DNA of 52,106 nucleotides from Bacteroidota bacterium (GCA_016124275.1 WGOA01000039.1:1-52106); one strand, 5' to 3'. Positions 1 through 9,578 are shown, numbered from the stretch's first letter. Numbers and translations are program-made. Notes: a model not told the origin generated them from the letters alone.

Positions 1-1
1 A

Positions 2-943
2 GGGGCCAATGCCGCCGAAGTGCTCAATAACTACGACTGGTTCAAAGACATGGGCTACCTGGCCTTTATCCGGGACGTGGGCAAGCACATCTCCATCAAT
101 TACATGATGGCCAAGGAATCGGTGAAAAAGCGGCTCGAGACTGGCATTTCCTTCACCGAGTTCACCTACCAGCTGGCCCAGGGTTACGATTTCCTGCACC
201 TTTATGAGACCCGCGGCTGCACCCTGCAGGCCGGCGGCTCTGACCAGTGGGGCAACATCACCACTGGCACCGAACTTATTCGGCGCAAACTCAGCGGCGA
301 AGCGTACGCCATGACCTTTCCCCTGATTACCAAGGCGGACGGCAAAAAGTTTGGCAAAAGTGAACAAGGCAATGTGTGGCTTGATCGAAAGCGCACCTCG
401 CCCTACCGTTTTTACCAATTCTGGCTCAACACGTCAGACGAAGACGCGCTGCGCTACCTGCGCATTTTCACGTTTTTGGCCCCCGAAACCATTCTGGAAA
501 TTGAGGCAGCGCACGCCCAGGCCCCGCAGCAGCGCCTGGCCCAATCCCGCCTGGCTGAAGACCTGACCCTTCGGGTGCACGGTCCTTCGGATTTGGCCAC
601 CGCTCAGGCAGCCTCGCAGATTCTGTTCGGGCAGAGCACCGCTGATGAGTTGGCGCTCCTGGATGCCGAAACCTTTGACGACGTCTTTGAAGGCGTGCCC
701 CGCTTCACCGTGTCGCGGCAGTTGCTCGACGCAGGCCTCAACGTGGTTGACCTGCTCGCCGACAGCGCGGTCCTGCCTTCGCGCGGAGAGATCCGCCGGG
801 CTTTGAAGGAGAACTCGCTGGCCCTCAACAAGGTCAAAGGACTGGCCGAAGACCGCGTCATCAACACTGCCGATCTGCTCAACAACCGCTTTTTGCTCTT
901 TCAGCGCGGCAAAAAGCAATACTACGTGGTGGTGGCAGAATAG
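2..943 (+). CDS. tyrS: Tyrosyl-tRNA synthetase, 5' end outside window
   Basis: This enzyme charges tRNA-Tyr with tyrosine in the cytoplasm. The reading frame is open from base 2, so the beginning of the Rossmann catalytic domain lies upstream of the window. Visible family marks are the GGSDQWGN segment (about 233-256), which belongs to the tyrosine-binding site, and KFGKSE (about 347-364), the class I KMSKS-type loop as found in bacterial TyrRS. The C-terminal part (about 770-900) has the S4-like RNA-binding sequence ([14 protein letters not shown]). The C-terminus looks intact with a TAG stop. The next gene is convergent and ends 16 bases away. Identification is secure; only the start is missing. 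Confidence 0.96.
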   Translation, partial: GANAAEVLNNYDWFKDMGYLAFIRDVGKHISINYMMAKESVKKRLETGISFTEFTYQLAQGYDFLHLYETRGCTLQAGGSDQWGNITTGTELIRRKLSGEAYAMTFPLITKADGKKFGKSEQGNVWLDRKRTSPYRFYQFWLNTSDEDALRYLRIFTFLAPETILEIEAAHAQAPQQRLAQSRLAEDLTLRVHGPSDLATAQAASQILFGQSTADELALLDAETFDDVFEGVPRFTVSRQLLDAGLNVVDLLADSAVLPSRGEIRRALKENSLALNKVKGLAEDRVINTADLLNNRFLLFQRGKKQYYVVVAE

Positions 944-959
944 CGTCCTGGCGGGATGT

Positions 960-1565
960 TCAAGGCAGCACCATTTTTTGTGTATCCCGGATTTCTCCGT
1001 TTTCGCTGATGACCTGCAACACGTAAACGCCTGCGGGCAGGTCATTTCGCTGTAGGTCGAATTGCCCAGGTGCTCCGGGCAACTGCGTTTTGATTTCCTG
1101 GCCCTGCAGGTTCACCCAGCGCAAGCGAAGGTTCTCGCCGCTCAGGCTGACGTACTGGGCGGTCCCCGCACCCGTGAGCGGGTTCGGGCTCAGGATCAGC
1201 TGTCCAGGTTCAAATTGCCGGTAATTCAGCCGGAGGACCTCCGACACCACCGTGCCGCTGGAGGCGTAAATGCGGTACCAATAGGTTCGCCGTCCCGGAT
1301 CGTGCTCAGCATCCGTATAGTCGTAGGGCGAATCGCTGTCGTTGCTGCCGCACAAGCCAAAGACGGTGTTCAGCGTGGCAAAAGCCAGGCTGTCTTCGCT
1401 TCGTTGCACTTCCATGTTCAGGCAGCTCAGGCCCTGCGGAATGAACCAGTCCAATTGCACAGCATCACCCACCTGTACTACCCGAAAGCCCTCTATGATG
1501 GGACTTTGGGCAAAGGCCGACGAGGTAAGAAGAAACCCCGCTAAGCACAAGAGAAATCTTTCCAT
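960..1565 (-). CDS. Small secreted protein with T9SS sorting domain
   Basis: A 201-residue exported protein of unknown role. It begins with a clear signal peptide (MERFLLCLAGFLLTSSAFAQ, cleavage expected after AFA). The last 80 or so residues have the type A sorting-domain pattern of the type IX secretion system: LSPNPL near the beginning, a VNLQGQE turn, then LPAGVYVLQV and a short basic end. Such domains route proteins through the outer membrane for surface attachment or release. The middle part (residues 25-115) may be a single beta-sandwich, but I recognise no enzyme motif. It is convergent with tyrS and has no operon partner. The start is the ATG at 1565, directly before the signal peptide. 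Confidence 0.85.
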   Translation of the reverse strand: MERFLLCLAGFLLTSSAFAQSPIIEGFRVVQVGDAVQLDWFIPQGLSCLNMEVQRSEDSLAFATLNTVFGLCGSNDSDSPYDYTDAEHDPGRRTYWYRIYASSGTVVSEVLRLNYRQFEPGQLILSPNPLTGAGTAQYVSLSGENLRLRWVNLQGQEIKTQLPGAPGQFDLQRNDLPAGVYVLQVISENGEIRDTQKMVLP

Positions 1566-1616
1566 AGATAGGCTATCCCAATACCAACCAAACAGCGCTG
1601 CACTGGCCTGTCTGAA

Positions 1617-1766
1617 CTAAACGGTAAACGTACCGGGGATCGTTCCCCGATGGTGCATAAAATGCTGCCAGGTACCTCTTTTGAGCCCAATTGACTGGTC
1701 TTTGACGTTGTTCACAATCCAGGTGTCCAGAAGCGCATAGGCAGCTTCCCAGCCTTCTTGCCTATT
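1617..1766 (-). pseudogene. Possible 3' gene remnant, 49 codons
   Basis: Between the sorting-domain protein and mmsA the minus strand has an open frame that ends with TAG at 1617. Its translation looks protein-like (it includes GWEAAYALLDTW and GTWQHFMHHRG) with codon use like the neighbours. There is no start codon at its beginning: a TAA stop (1767-1769) precedes it. The frame upstream of that stop runs back to an ATG at 1817 that overlaps the mmsA start. A 6-bp hairpin (1634-1649) lies inside. It may be the tail of a decayed gene, or chance. I do not recognise the family. Confidence 0.25.
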
Positions 1767-1815
1767 TTAACGCTTCGGCAGCGGCCCTCCCGTGCTGCGA
1801 AAATCTGTCTTACCC

Positions 1816-3273
1816 ATGACCTATCCCCCCACCCCCAATTACATCGCCGGAAGGTCCGTCCCAGCCTCCGGCTCTCGTTCACTGGACGTCATTTCCCCCC
1901 TGGACGGCACGCTGCTTTCCACGTTGGGCATGTCCACGGCGGCTGACCTGGACGCAGCCGTAAAGGCTGCGCAAGCAGCCTTCCCCGGTTGGAGCAAAAC
2001 CCCGATCAAGGAGCGGGTGCAAGTTTTCTTCCGCTACAAGACTTTGCTGGAGAAAAACCTGAATGAGCTGGCTGAATTGATCAGCCGCGAAAACGGCAAG
2101 ACCTACGGCGAGTCGGTGGCCGAGATTGAAAAGAGCATTGAACTGACCGAGTTTGCCACGTCTTTGCCGCAGTTGGTTACGGGCGAATTGCTTGAGGTCA
2201 GCCGAGGCGTGGAGTGCCGGACCGAGCATGTTCCGCTGGGCGTGGTGGCCTCCATTGTGCCCTTCAACTTTCCGTCCATGGTGCCCAATTGGACCATTCC
2301 CAATGCGATTGCGCTGGGCAATTGCATGATCATGAAGCCGTCGGAGAAAGTGCCATTGAGCTGCGGCCGTCTGGTCGAATTGCTCCGCGAAGCCGGGCTG
2401 CCGGACGGCGTGTTCAACGTTGTTAACGGCGACGTGGAAATCGTAGAAGCCATTTGCGATCACCCCGATATTCAAGCGGTTTCGTTTGTTGGCTCCACCA
2501 AGGTGGCCAAAATTGTGTACCAGCGCGCTACGCAACACTACAAACGCTGCCTGGCCTTAGGCGGTGCCAAAAACCACCTGATGGTATTGCCCGATGCCAT
2601 TCCCGACATGACCGCGCAGAACGTAGCGGCTTCTATGTCCGGTTGCTCCGGCCAGCGCTGCATGGCCGCATCCGCCATGATTGGCGTGGGCAATGTGGAT
2701 GCCATCATCGCTAAAATTTGCGATGAAGCCCGTAAAATCGTGCCCGGCGTCAATTTAGGCGCCGTCATCAGCCGCGAATCCAAAGAGCGCATTGAGCGCT
2801 ACATCGGCGAAGCGGAGCGCGACGGCGCCAAAGTGCTGGTGGATGGCCGAAACGCAGTCGTCAAAGGCAAGGAGAACGGAACTTACGTTGGCCCAACCGT
2901 CATCGATTTTGTTACGCCTGCCATGAGCGTGGCCCGAGAAGAAATCTTCGGGCCTGTAATCTCCATCATGCGCACCAAAACGGTGGATGAAGCCCTGGCC
3001 ATCGAAAACGCCAATCCCTACGGCAATGCGGCCAGCGTGTTCACGCAAAACGGGGGCATGGCCCGCTACATCATTGACCGGGCCAGCGCGGGCATGATCG
3101 GTGTCAACGTCGGCGTGCCGGTGCCGCGGGAACCGTTCAGCTTCGGCGGCTGGAACGAAAGCAAATTCGGTGTCGGCGACATAACCGGCAAAAGCTCCAT
3201 CGAATTCTGGACCAAGCTCAAAAAAAGCACCGTCAAGTGGAACCCGGAGGCAGGGGTGAACTGGATGAGCTGA
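1816..3273 (+). CDS. mmsA: CoA-acylating (methyl)malonate-semialdehyde dehydrogenase
   Basis: It oxidises malonate semialdehyde or methylmalonate semialdehyde with NAD+ and CoA, giving acetyl-CoA or propionyl-CoA plus CO2. The protein is 485 residues long from the ATG at 1816, normal for the family; an ATG at 1792 would add eight residues of unlike sequence. The catalytic cysteine is C282 in SGQRCMA, the signature that separates MmsA/IolA from ordinary aldehyde dehydrogenases. PFNFPSMVPNW and SFVGST belong to the NAD-binding fold. In this setting it is the last step of pyrimidine breakdown, after beta-alanine or beta-aminoisobutyrate is transaminated. It is separated from the aminotransferase by an AT-rich two-gene insertion. 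A role in valine or inositol breakdown cannot be excluded by sequence alone. Confidence 0.93.
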   Translation: MTYPPTPNYIAGRSVPASGSRSLDVISPLDGTLLSTLGMSTAADLDAAVKAAQAAFPGWSKTPIKERVQVFFRYKTLLEKNLNELAELISRENGKTYGESVAEIEKSIELTEFATSLPQLVTGELLEVSRGVECRTEHVPLGVVASIVPFNFPSMVPNWTIPNAIALGNCMIMKPSEKVPLSCGRLVELLREAGLPDGVFNVVNGDVEIVEAICDHPDIQAVSFVGSTKVAKIVYQRATQHYKRCLALGGAKNHLMVLPDAIPDMTAQNVAASMSGCSGQRCMAASAMIGVGNVDAIIAKICDEARKIVPGVNLGAVISRESKERIERYIGEAERDGAKVLVDGRNAVVKGKENGTYVGPTVIDFVTPAMSVAREEIFGPVISIMRTKTVDEALAIENANPYGNAASVFTQNGGMARYIIDRASAGMIGVNVGVPVPREPFSFGGWNESKFGVGDITGKSSIEFWTKLKKSTVKWNPEAGVNWMS

Positions 3274-3384
3274 ACAAGAACGGATGTTCAATCTAAGGCG
3301 ATTATTTGCGTAAAAAAAGCAAATTTGGTTCTTAATCCTTGTGTATCAATCGGATTTCAGCGACTTTTGTAGAAATTTCATGAC

Positions 3385-4677
3385 ATGTTAATCAATTTTA
3401 GTGTAAAGAATTTTAGATCTATACGTGATGTTGCAGAGTTTTCAATGATACAGACAGGTCTTCGAGGACTGAAGTCAAACACATTCCAAAGCGGCAACAA
3501 CAGGTTGACAAAAACAGCAGTTATCTATGGTCCGAATGCATCAGGAAAAAGTGGATTTTTAAGAGCATTTAAGGCACTTGAATATTTGGTCTTGCGATCT
3601 TCCAGTTTTAAGCCGGGCGAAAAAATTGCTCCGTATGAACCATTCAAGCTAAGTGTTAACAATGTAGTCTCTCCCGTATCGATGGAAATCGAATTATCCC
3701 ATGGAGGAAATATTTATCAATACCATGTTGTTTTCTCCAGGGAAAGAATTGAATTTGAGGAACTTTACCATTTTCCAAATTCTGTGCGCACTTTGCTTTT
3801 CTCCCGGCAATCAGGCATTCCGATAAAATTTGGAGAATCTTACAAAGGAGGAAAAAAAACGATTGAAAAGCTCCTGCTTCCAAATCAATTGTTTCTTTCT
3901 AAAGCAGCTGAAAATAATGTAGAGTCCGTACTCGATCCGTTTGCTTTTTTTGGTAAAGGCATCATGGTTTTTCCCTTCTTGGAGGATTATCGCGAAACTT
4001 CTCTCAGTAAACTGTATGCCAAACGACTTGCTGAGAACAAGAATTCAAATTTTTCCAAGCGATTCAATAAACTTATTTGTGCTCTAGATACTGGCATTAT
4101 TGGTATTCAGGCAGAAGAAGTGGATTGGAGCAGCTACAATTTTCCAAGTAATATGCCGGAAGACATCAGGAGTAGTTTTCGAGATCAGTATAAATATGAT
4201 ATAAAGACTCAGCATTTTATTTTTGATGGAGGCACCAAGATAGGAATTGAAAATTTTGATATAGATGAGGAATCTACTGGTACTAAAAGTCTATTTGTTA
4301 TTGGTGGAATTATTTTAGATGCGTTGGAATCTGGAAGAGTCTTGATCGTTGATGAATTTGAGAAGAACATGCACCCAAGCATTACTCAATTCTTAATAAA
4401 TTTGTTTCATAACGAAATAACAAATCCAATAAATTCACAATTAATATTTGCAACTCACGACATTACACAGCTATCCAACGATAGCTTCCGAAGAGACCAA
4501 GTATGGTTTACAGAGAAGGATGAATTTGGATCCACAAAGCTATTCAGGTGCTCTGACATTAAGGGCATTCGTTTAGGCACGCCTTTAGATAAGTGGTATT
4601 CATCAGGACGCTTCGGAGCTACACCGATTATCAACGATTCTGATTTCATCATAGAAATGCAGAGCAATGATGATTAG
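3385..4677 (+). CDS. AAA/OLD-like ATPase of AbiL-type defence pair
   Basis: A 430-residue ATPase of the AAA_15/AAA_21 group. The N-terminus (MLINFSVKNFRSIRDVAEF) is typical of this group. Walker A is GPNASGKS (49-56), an ABC-like signature ESTGTK lies near 295-300, Walker B is VLIVDEFE (D323, E324), and the switch histidine is in ATHD (H358). No nuclease domain is fused to it. The downstream RloB-like gene overlaps its end, the arrangement of AbiLi/AbiLii and RloA/RloB pairs, which are linked to abortive phage infection. Base composition and codon use are much more AT-rich than those of the genes on both sides, which argues for horizontal gain. The defence role is inferred from family and context. 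Confidence 0.85.
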   Translation: MLINFSVKNFRSIRDVAEFSMIQTGLRGLKSNTFQSGNNRLTKTAVIYGPNASGKSGFLRAFKALEYLVLRSSSFKPGEKIAPYEPFKLSVNNVVSPVSMEIELSHGGNIYQYHVVFSRERIEFEELYHFPNSVRTLLFSRQSGIPIKFGESYKGGKKTIEKLLLPNQLFLSKAAENNVESVLDPFAFFGKGIMVFPFLEDYRETSLSKLYAKRLAENKNSNFSKRFNKLICALDTGIIGIQAEEVDWSSYNFPSNMPEDIRSSFRDQYKYDIKTQHFIFDGGTKIGIENFDIDEESTGTKSLFVIGGIILDALESGRVLIVDEFEKNMHPSITQFLINLFHNEITNPINSQLIFATHDITQLSNDSFRRDQVWFTEKDEFGSTKLFRCSDIKGIRLGTPLDKWYSSGRFGATPIINDSDFIIEMQSNDD

Positions 4678-5254
4678 TTTACCAAATAAGAGAATTCTTA
4701 TTATCTGTGAAGGAATAACAGAGTATCTGTATGCCAAATCCCTGCAGAGTGAATTACCAAGAAAACTGCAAAGGTCAGTTTCAATAGAAATTGATTATAA
4801 TTCAAAAAATGATCCCAAAGGTCTAGCCGAAGAAGCCAGGAAGCGCAAGAGAACAGCAATGGGTGAAAAAAATGCATATGATTCAATATGGTTATTTTTT
4901 GACCATGACAACTGGCCACAATTACAAGCAGCATTCAGCATTATTGAAACTGAAGAATTCTGTATTGCTTTCAGTTCAGTTTGCATTGAACATTGGTTTA
5001 TTTTGCATTTTGAAAACTGTGGTAGAAGTTTTCAAAATGGCGAAGAGGCCTTACACTATTTGAGATCTAAATGGCCAAACTACCACAAGACAAAGATCAA
5101 ACATTACGAAGAATTGAGAAATCGTTTGGACACTGCACTTGTTAGAGCAAAGGCATTTAGAAGAAATGTCCAAACTGACTTGCCAAAACATCAACGAAAT
5201 CCGTATTTTACAATAGACAAGTTGATTGAGTTTTTTAAAGAACTCCTGACTTAA
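4670..5254 (+). CDS. RloB/AbiLii-like Toprim-type protein
   Basis: A 194-residue protein with the RloB pattern: ILIICEGITE at the N-terminus with the Toprim-type glutamate E14, then an acidic pair in FFDHDN (D78, D80), and IEHWFILHFEN, matching the conserved (F/I)ExWLLLHF block of the family. RloB proteins are thought to be Toprim-related nucleases that work with a partner ATPase. The start overlaps the end of the ATPase gene (ATG at 4667 or 4670 against a TAG at 4675-4677), so the two are very likely translated together. It shares the AT-rich composition of its partner. The family is clear; the target and the trigger are unknown. Confidence 0.85.
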   Translation: MISLPNKRILIICEGITEYLYAKSLQSELPRKLQRSVSIEIDYNSKNDPKGLAEEARKRKRTAMGEKNAYDSIWLFFDHDNWPQLQAAFSIIETEEFCIAFSSVCIEHWFILHFENCGRSFQNGEEALHYLRSKWPNYHKTKIKHYEELRNRLDTALVRAKAFRRNVQTDLPKHQRNPYFTIDKLIEFFKELLT

Positions 5255-5289
5255 GCTTCTTGCTACGAAACATAGTATCAATTGCCTAC

Positions 5290-6636
5290 ATGAAGACAGA
5301 AAAATTTCCTACCTCCAATCAAGTCATCCAGGACAACCTGGATTATACCTTGTTTTCGTGGAGCAAGCAGAAGGGCATTTCGCCGCTGGCTATTGAACGG
5401 GGCGAAGGGGTTTACTTGTACGATTGCGACGGCAACCGCATCATCGACTTTAGCAGCGGCCTGATGAACGTGAACATAGGCCACGGCAACCAAAGGGTTA
5501 CAGATGCTGTGGTCAGACAGATGCAGCAAGTGGCCTATGTCACGCCTAGTTGCGTCACGCAGGTGCGCGGCGAATTGGGCAAAAAACTGGCCGAAATCTG
5601 CCCCGGCGATCTCAACAAAGCTTTTTTTACGCTCTGTGGCGCCACCTCCATAGAAAACGCCATTAAACTCGCGCGGCTATTTACCGGAAGGCACAAAATT
5701 CTGAGCCGCTACCAGAGCTATCACGGGTCCAGCAGCGCGGCCATGAGCGCCAGCGGTGACCCGCGCAAACTACCCGTGGACAGCCAGCAGGCGCCCAACT
5801 TCGTGCACTTCGATCTACCTATTGCCTACCGCTGGGAGTACGGTGCCGAAAGCCACCTGCGCGAGGCCATCAGCAGCCTGGAGCGCATCATCGCCTATGA
5901 GGCCCCGGGCAACATCGCGGCCATTTTGCTCGAAGGCGAAAGCGGTTCCTCCGGTTGCCTCAAATACCCCGAAGGCTACCTCCGCGCCGTCCGTGCGCTC
6001 TGCGACCAACACGGCATTTTGCTGATCATTGACGAAGTAATGAGCGGATTCGGCCGCACCGGCAAGTGGTTCGGCTTTGAGCACCACGGCATCGTGCCGG
6101 ACATGATTTGCATGGCGAAGGGCCTCACGTGCGGGTACTTGCCTTTCGGTTGCCTGATGGTTTCGGATCGGGTGGCGGCCAAGTTTGACGACGTGGTCAT
6201 GGCCATCGGGCTCACGTACTCAGCGCATCCGGTGGCCTGCGCCGCAGCGTTGGAAACCATCAAAATCTACGAGGATGATGGCCTGATTGAAAACGCTGCA
6301 GCGATGGGCGCCTACATGGACAGCCGCATCGAAGCGCTCAAAGCCCTTCACCCGTCCATTGGCGACTGGCGCAACACCGGCCTGCTCGGTTGCCTCGAAT
6401 TGGTCAAAAACCGCCACACCAAAGAGCCGATGGCGCCGTTCAACGCCAAACCCGACGAGATGGTGGTCATGAAGAAAGTGGCCGCCAGGTTGCGGGAACT
6501 GGGCTTGTACACGTTTGTGCGTTGGTCGTATATTTTTATTGCGCCGCCACTAATCATTACCCGCGAGCAGATCGACGAGGGCTTGGCCATCATCAGCGAA
6601 GCCCTGAAAATTGCCGATGCCGCGGTGACGGAGTAG
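5290..6636 (+). CDS. Class III aminotransferase (likely beta-alanine/beta-aminoisobutyrate)
   Basis: A 448-residue PLP-dependent fold type I aminotransferase. K277 in CMAKGLTCGY is the expected Schiff-base lysine; LIIDEVMSGFGRTG carries the aspartate that contacts the pyridine nitrogen; SYHGSS is the usual cofactor-binding stretch. Class III members act on omega-amino groups. Lying in a pyrimidine degradation operon beside a semialdehyde dehydrogenase, the best guess is transfer from beta-alanine or beta-aminoisobutyrate to pyruvate or 2-oxoglutarate, giving (methyl)malonate semialdehyde. The ATG at 5290 (MKTEKF) fits the family better than the ATG at 5260. The first few dozen bases keep the AT-rich look of the insertion upstream. 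The permease gene follows after 12 bases. Confidence 0.88.
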   Translation: MKTEKFPTSNQVIQDNLDYTLFSWSKQKGISPLAIERGEGVYLYDCDGNRIIDFSSGLMNVNIGHGNQRVTDAVVRQMQQVAYVTPSCVTQVRGELGKKLAEICPGDLNKAFFTLCGATSIENAIKLARLFTGRHKILSRYQSYHGSSSAAMSASGDPRKLPVDSQQAPNFVHFDLPIAYRWEYGAESHLREAISSLERIIAYEAPGNIAAILLEGESGSSGCLKYPEGYLRAVRALCDQHGILLIIDEVMSGFGRTGKWFGFEHHGIVPDMICMAKGLTCGYLPFGCLMVSDRVAAKFDDVVMAIGLTYSAHPVACAAALETIKIYEDDGLIENAAAMGAYMDSRIEALKALHPSIGDWRNTGLLGCLELVKNRHTKEPMAPFNAKPDEMVVMKKVAARLRELGLYTFVRWSYIFIAPPLIITREQIDEGLAIISEALKIADAAVTE

Positions 6637-6648
6637 AATTCAATCCGC

Positions 6649-8109
6649 ATGCCTCAAAACGCCATGAACGCTAACTCCGCCTTGTCCAACGCCGATCTGG
6701 CTCCGGTAGCGCAACAGCAGCGCACCTGGACCACGTGGAATTATGCGGCGCTGTGGATCGGCATGAGTTTGTGCATTCCCACCTACATGCTGGCCAGCTC
6801 GCTGATTGACGGCGGCATGAATTGGTGGCAAGCCATCCTGACCATCTTTCTGGGCAATTCCATTGTATTGCTGCCCATGATTTTGAACGGGCATGCCGGG
6901 GCGAAATACGGCATCCCTTTTCCCGTCTTTGCCCGCGCCAGTTTCGGCACCGTGGGAGCCAATATTCCCGCCATGCTCCGCGCTATTGTGGCCTGCGGTT
7001 GGTTCGGTATCCAAACCTGGATCGGCGGCTATGCGCTCTACCAGATGATGCGGTTATGGATTCCTGCGCTGGCAACCTTGCGGCCCGTTTTTCCACCCTC
7101 CTGGACCTTGGAAACCGGGCCAGCCATATGTTTTATAATCTTTTGGGGAGTAAACATGCTGGTGGTTTACTACGGAGTGGACAGCATAAAGAAACTTTTG
7201 GTGTTCAAAGCCCTGTTTTTGCCGCTGGCTGCCCTTGCGCTGCTGGTCTGGGCCATTGTTGCGGCCAAGGGCCTTGGGCCCATTTTGGCCACCCCGTCGC
7301 GGTTGCAAAGCACGCCGGAGTTTTTCGCCTTTTTCTTTCCGGCGCTCACGGGCATGGTGGGGTATTGGGCCACGCTGTCGCTGAATATTCCCGATTTTAC
7401 GCGTTACGCGGTGTCGCAAAAGGCACAGGTCAACGGACAAATTTTGGGGCTGCCGCCCAGCATGACCCTATTCGCCTTCGTGGGCGTTGTGGTCACATCG
7501 GCCACCACCATTGTTTTTGGCACCACCATTTGGGATCCGGTGGAATTGGCCGGGCGCTTTGAAAGCAAAGTCCTGGTCAGCTTAGCCATGATCGCGGTGG
7601 TGCTGTCCACGCTGGCCACGAACATCGCTGCCAACATCGTAAGCCCCGCCAACGATTTCGCGCATTTGTGGCCGGCAAAAATCAACTTTCGGATCGGCGG
7701 GTACATCACGGGTGTTATCGGTATATTAATCTTTCCCTGGAAGCTGATCGCCGATCCCACCGGCTACATTTTCACTTGGTTGGTAGGCTATTCCAGCCTG
7801 CTCGGGCCTGTCGGCGGCATCCTCATCGCCGATTATTACTTCATTCGCCACCGCGAACTTTCACTCCCCGATTTGTACGATGCCCGCGGGCTGTATAGCT
7901 TTACGAAAGGCTTCAATCCAATCGCCATCATGGTCCTGGTCATTGGCATCGCACCCAACGTACCGGGCTTTTTGACCACAGTGGGCTGGGTCGGTCCTGC
8001 GACCTTCCCGGTTTGGCTCAGCAACTTATACGACTACGCCTGGTTCGTTGGCTTTGGGTTGAGCGGGGTTGTTTACGGCCTTCTGATGAAACCAAGTGCA
8101 GCGCGATGA
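6649..8109 (+). CDS. NCS1-family nucleobase (uracil/allantoin/hydantoin) permease
   Basis: A 486-residue inner-membrane symporter of the nucleobase:cation symporter-1 family (Mhp1-like). Family marks are NADLAPV near the N-terminus, then RTWTTWNYAALWIGM, CIPTYMLASSLIDGGMNWWQA and NGHAGAKYGIPFPVFARASFG; about twelve hydrophobic helices follow. These transporters bring in uracil, allantoin, cytosine or hydantoins with Na+ or H+. In this operon uracil or thymine, or possibly dihydrouracil or hydantoin, is the expected cargo. It sits between the aminotransferase (12-base gap) and dihydropyrimidinase (22-base gap). ATGs at 6649 and 6664 are both possible starts. Confidence 0.92.
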   Translation: MPQNAMNANSALSNADLAPVAQQQRTWTTWNYAALWIGMSLCIPTYMLASSLIDGGMNWWQAILTIFLGNSIVLLPMILNGHAGAKYGIPFPVFARASFGTVGANIPAMLRAIVACGWFGIQTWIGGYALYQMMRLWIPALATLRPVFPPSWTLETGPAICFIIFWGVNMLVVYYGVDSIKKLLVFKALFLPLAALALLVWAIVAAKGLGPILATPSRLQSTPEFFAFFFPALTGMVGYWATLSLNIPDFTRYAVSQKAQVNGQILGLPPSMTLFAFVGVVVTSATTIVFGTTIWDPVELAGRFESKVLVSLAMIAVVLSTLATNIAANIVSPANDFAHLWPAKINFRIGGYITGVIGILIFPWKLIADPTGYIFTWLVGYSSLLGPVGGILIADYYFIRHRELSLPDLYDARGLYSFTKGFNPIAIMVLVIGIAPNVPGFLTTVGWVGPATFPVWLSNLYDYAWFVGFGLSGVVYGLLMKPSAAR

Positions 8110-8131
8110 ACCTCCCAGCAACAACGCAACG

Positions 8132-9514
8132 ATGAGCATCCTGATCAAAAACGGCCGCATCATTACTGCCACTGATGATTATGTAGCCGATGTTTTCATT
8201 TCGGGCGAAAAAATTTCGTCCATCGGGCAACAGTTGTCCATGCCCGCTGATCGCGTACTCGACGCAACCGGACTGCTCGTGATGCCCGGCGGCATTGACC
8301 CGCACGTGCACCTGGACATGCCCTTCATGGGCACCTCCAGCAGCGACAGCTACGAAACCGGCACCCGCGCGGCCTTGTTCGGCGGCACCACCACCGTCAT
8401 CGATTTTGTGTTGCAGACCCAGGGTAAAAGCCTGCGAAGCGCCCTGGACGAATGGCAGGGCAGAAGCAACGGCAACGCCGTGGGCGACTACAGTTTCCAC
8501 ATGGCGGTCACGGATTTCAACGAGCGCACACGCGGGGAGATTCAGGGCATGATCGAAAACGAAGGCATCACTTCGTTCAAAATCTTCATGGCATACAAAG
8601 GCGCGCTGATGATTAACGACAGCCAGATGGTTGGGCTGATGCAGGAAGTTAAGAAACACGGCGGTCTGATCAACGTCCACGCTACCAACGGCGACATGAT
8701 CGATTATCTGATCGCCAAGCACCGTGCGGAGGGCAAGCTGGCACCGCTGTACCATTACCTCTCACAACCGGAGGTTACAGAGTCAGAAGCAAGCGCACGC
8801 TTCATTGACATGGCCCACTACACGGGATGTCCCGGTTACATTGTTCACCTCACTTGCGAAGGGGCGCTCAATGCCGCGCGAAACGCAACCCGCCGCAACC
8901 AGAACATCTTTGTGGAAACCTGCATCCAGTACCTGTTGCTTGATGCTTCGCTCTACGAGCAAAACTTTGAAGGGGCTAAGTGGGTCATGAGCCCGCCGCT
9001 TCGCCAGAAGAAAGACCAGGAGGCGCTTTGGGCCGGGCTCAACCAGGGCCTGGTGCAAGTCGTGGCTACCGATCACTGCCCCTTCCGGTGGGAGCAAAAG
9101 CTGATGGGCAAAGACGACTTTTCCAAAATCCCCAATGGCCATCCCGCCATCGAGAACCGCATGGAGTTGCTGTTTTCCGAAGGGGTGAATAAAGGGCGTA
9201 TCAGCCTGAACAAGTTCGTTGAAGTGGCCAGCACCAATGCCGCCAGAATTTTTGGTATGTTTCCGGCGAAGGGCACCCTCGCCGTGGGCAGCGACGCGGA
9301 TATCATCCTGCTGGATCCCCATGAGAAACACACCCTCTCCGCAACCACCCACCACATGAACGTTGATTACAGTGGCTACGAAGGCTGGGAGCTGACAGGC
9401 AAGGTCAAAACAGTGCTCTTGCGCGGCCAGGTAGCCATCGCCGACAATGCCTGCCACGTTAAAAAAGGGTACGGCCGCTTTGTTAAACGGCATAAGGTTG
9501 CCGGTCATCTATAA
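8132..9514 (+). CDS. hydA: Dihydropyrimidinase (hydantoinase)
   Basis: It opens the ring of 5,6-dihydrouracil or dihydrothymine to N-carbamoyl-beta-alanine or N-carbamoyl-beta-aminoisobutyrate. The protein is 460 residues long from the ATG at 8132 (MSILIKNGRI), matching the family. The first metal-binding pair is H58 and H60 in GGIDPHVHLDMPF. The metal-bridging lysine, normally carboxylated, is K156 in SFKIFMAYKG. ATDHCPF near residue 315 carries the aspartate of the metal site. The order permease, dihydropyrimidinase, ureidopropionase follows the pathway. A related D-hydantoinase activity cannot be excluded, but preT and preA in the same run favour the pyrimidine role. Confidence 0.95.
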   Translation: MSILIKNGRIITATDDYVADVFISGEKISSIGQQLSMPADRVLDATGLLVMPGGIDPHVHLDMPFMGTSSSDSYETGTRAALFGGTTTVIDFVLQTQGKSLRSALDEWQGRSNGNAVGDYSFHMAVTDFNERTRGEIQGMIENEGITSFKIFMAYKGALMINDSQMVGLMQEVKKHGGLINVHATNGDMIDYLIAKHRAEGKLAPLYHYLSQPEVTESEASARFIDMAHYTGCPGYIVHLTCEGALNAARNATRRNQNIFVETCIQYLLLDASLYEQNFEGAKWVMSPPLRQKKDQEALWAGLNQGLVQVVATDHCPFRWEQKLMGKDDFSKIPNGHPAIENRMELLFSEGVNKGRISLNKFVEVASTNAARIFGMFPAKGTLAVGSDADIILLDPHEKHTLSATTHHMNVDYSGYEGWELTGKVKTVLLRGQVAIADNACHVKKGYGRFVKRHKVAGHL

Positions 9515-9578
9515 TTATTTCCACCAAAACCGCTCCCAGCAACAACCTCAACCCATTCCCAACACCCCAATCTGTAGT

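Noticed and set aside
3304-3324. Inverted repeat ATTTGC/GCAAAT after mmsA as a terminator
   Set aside because: Only 6 bp with a 9-base loop and no T-run after it.
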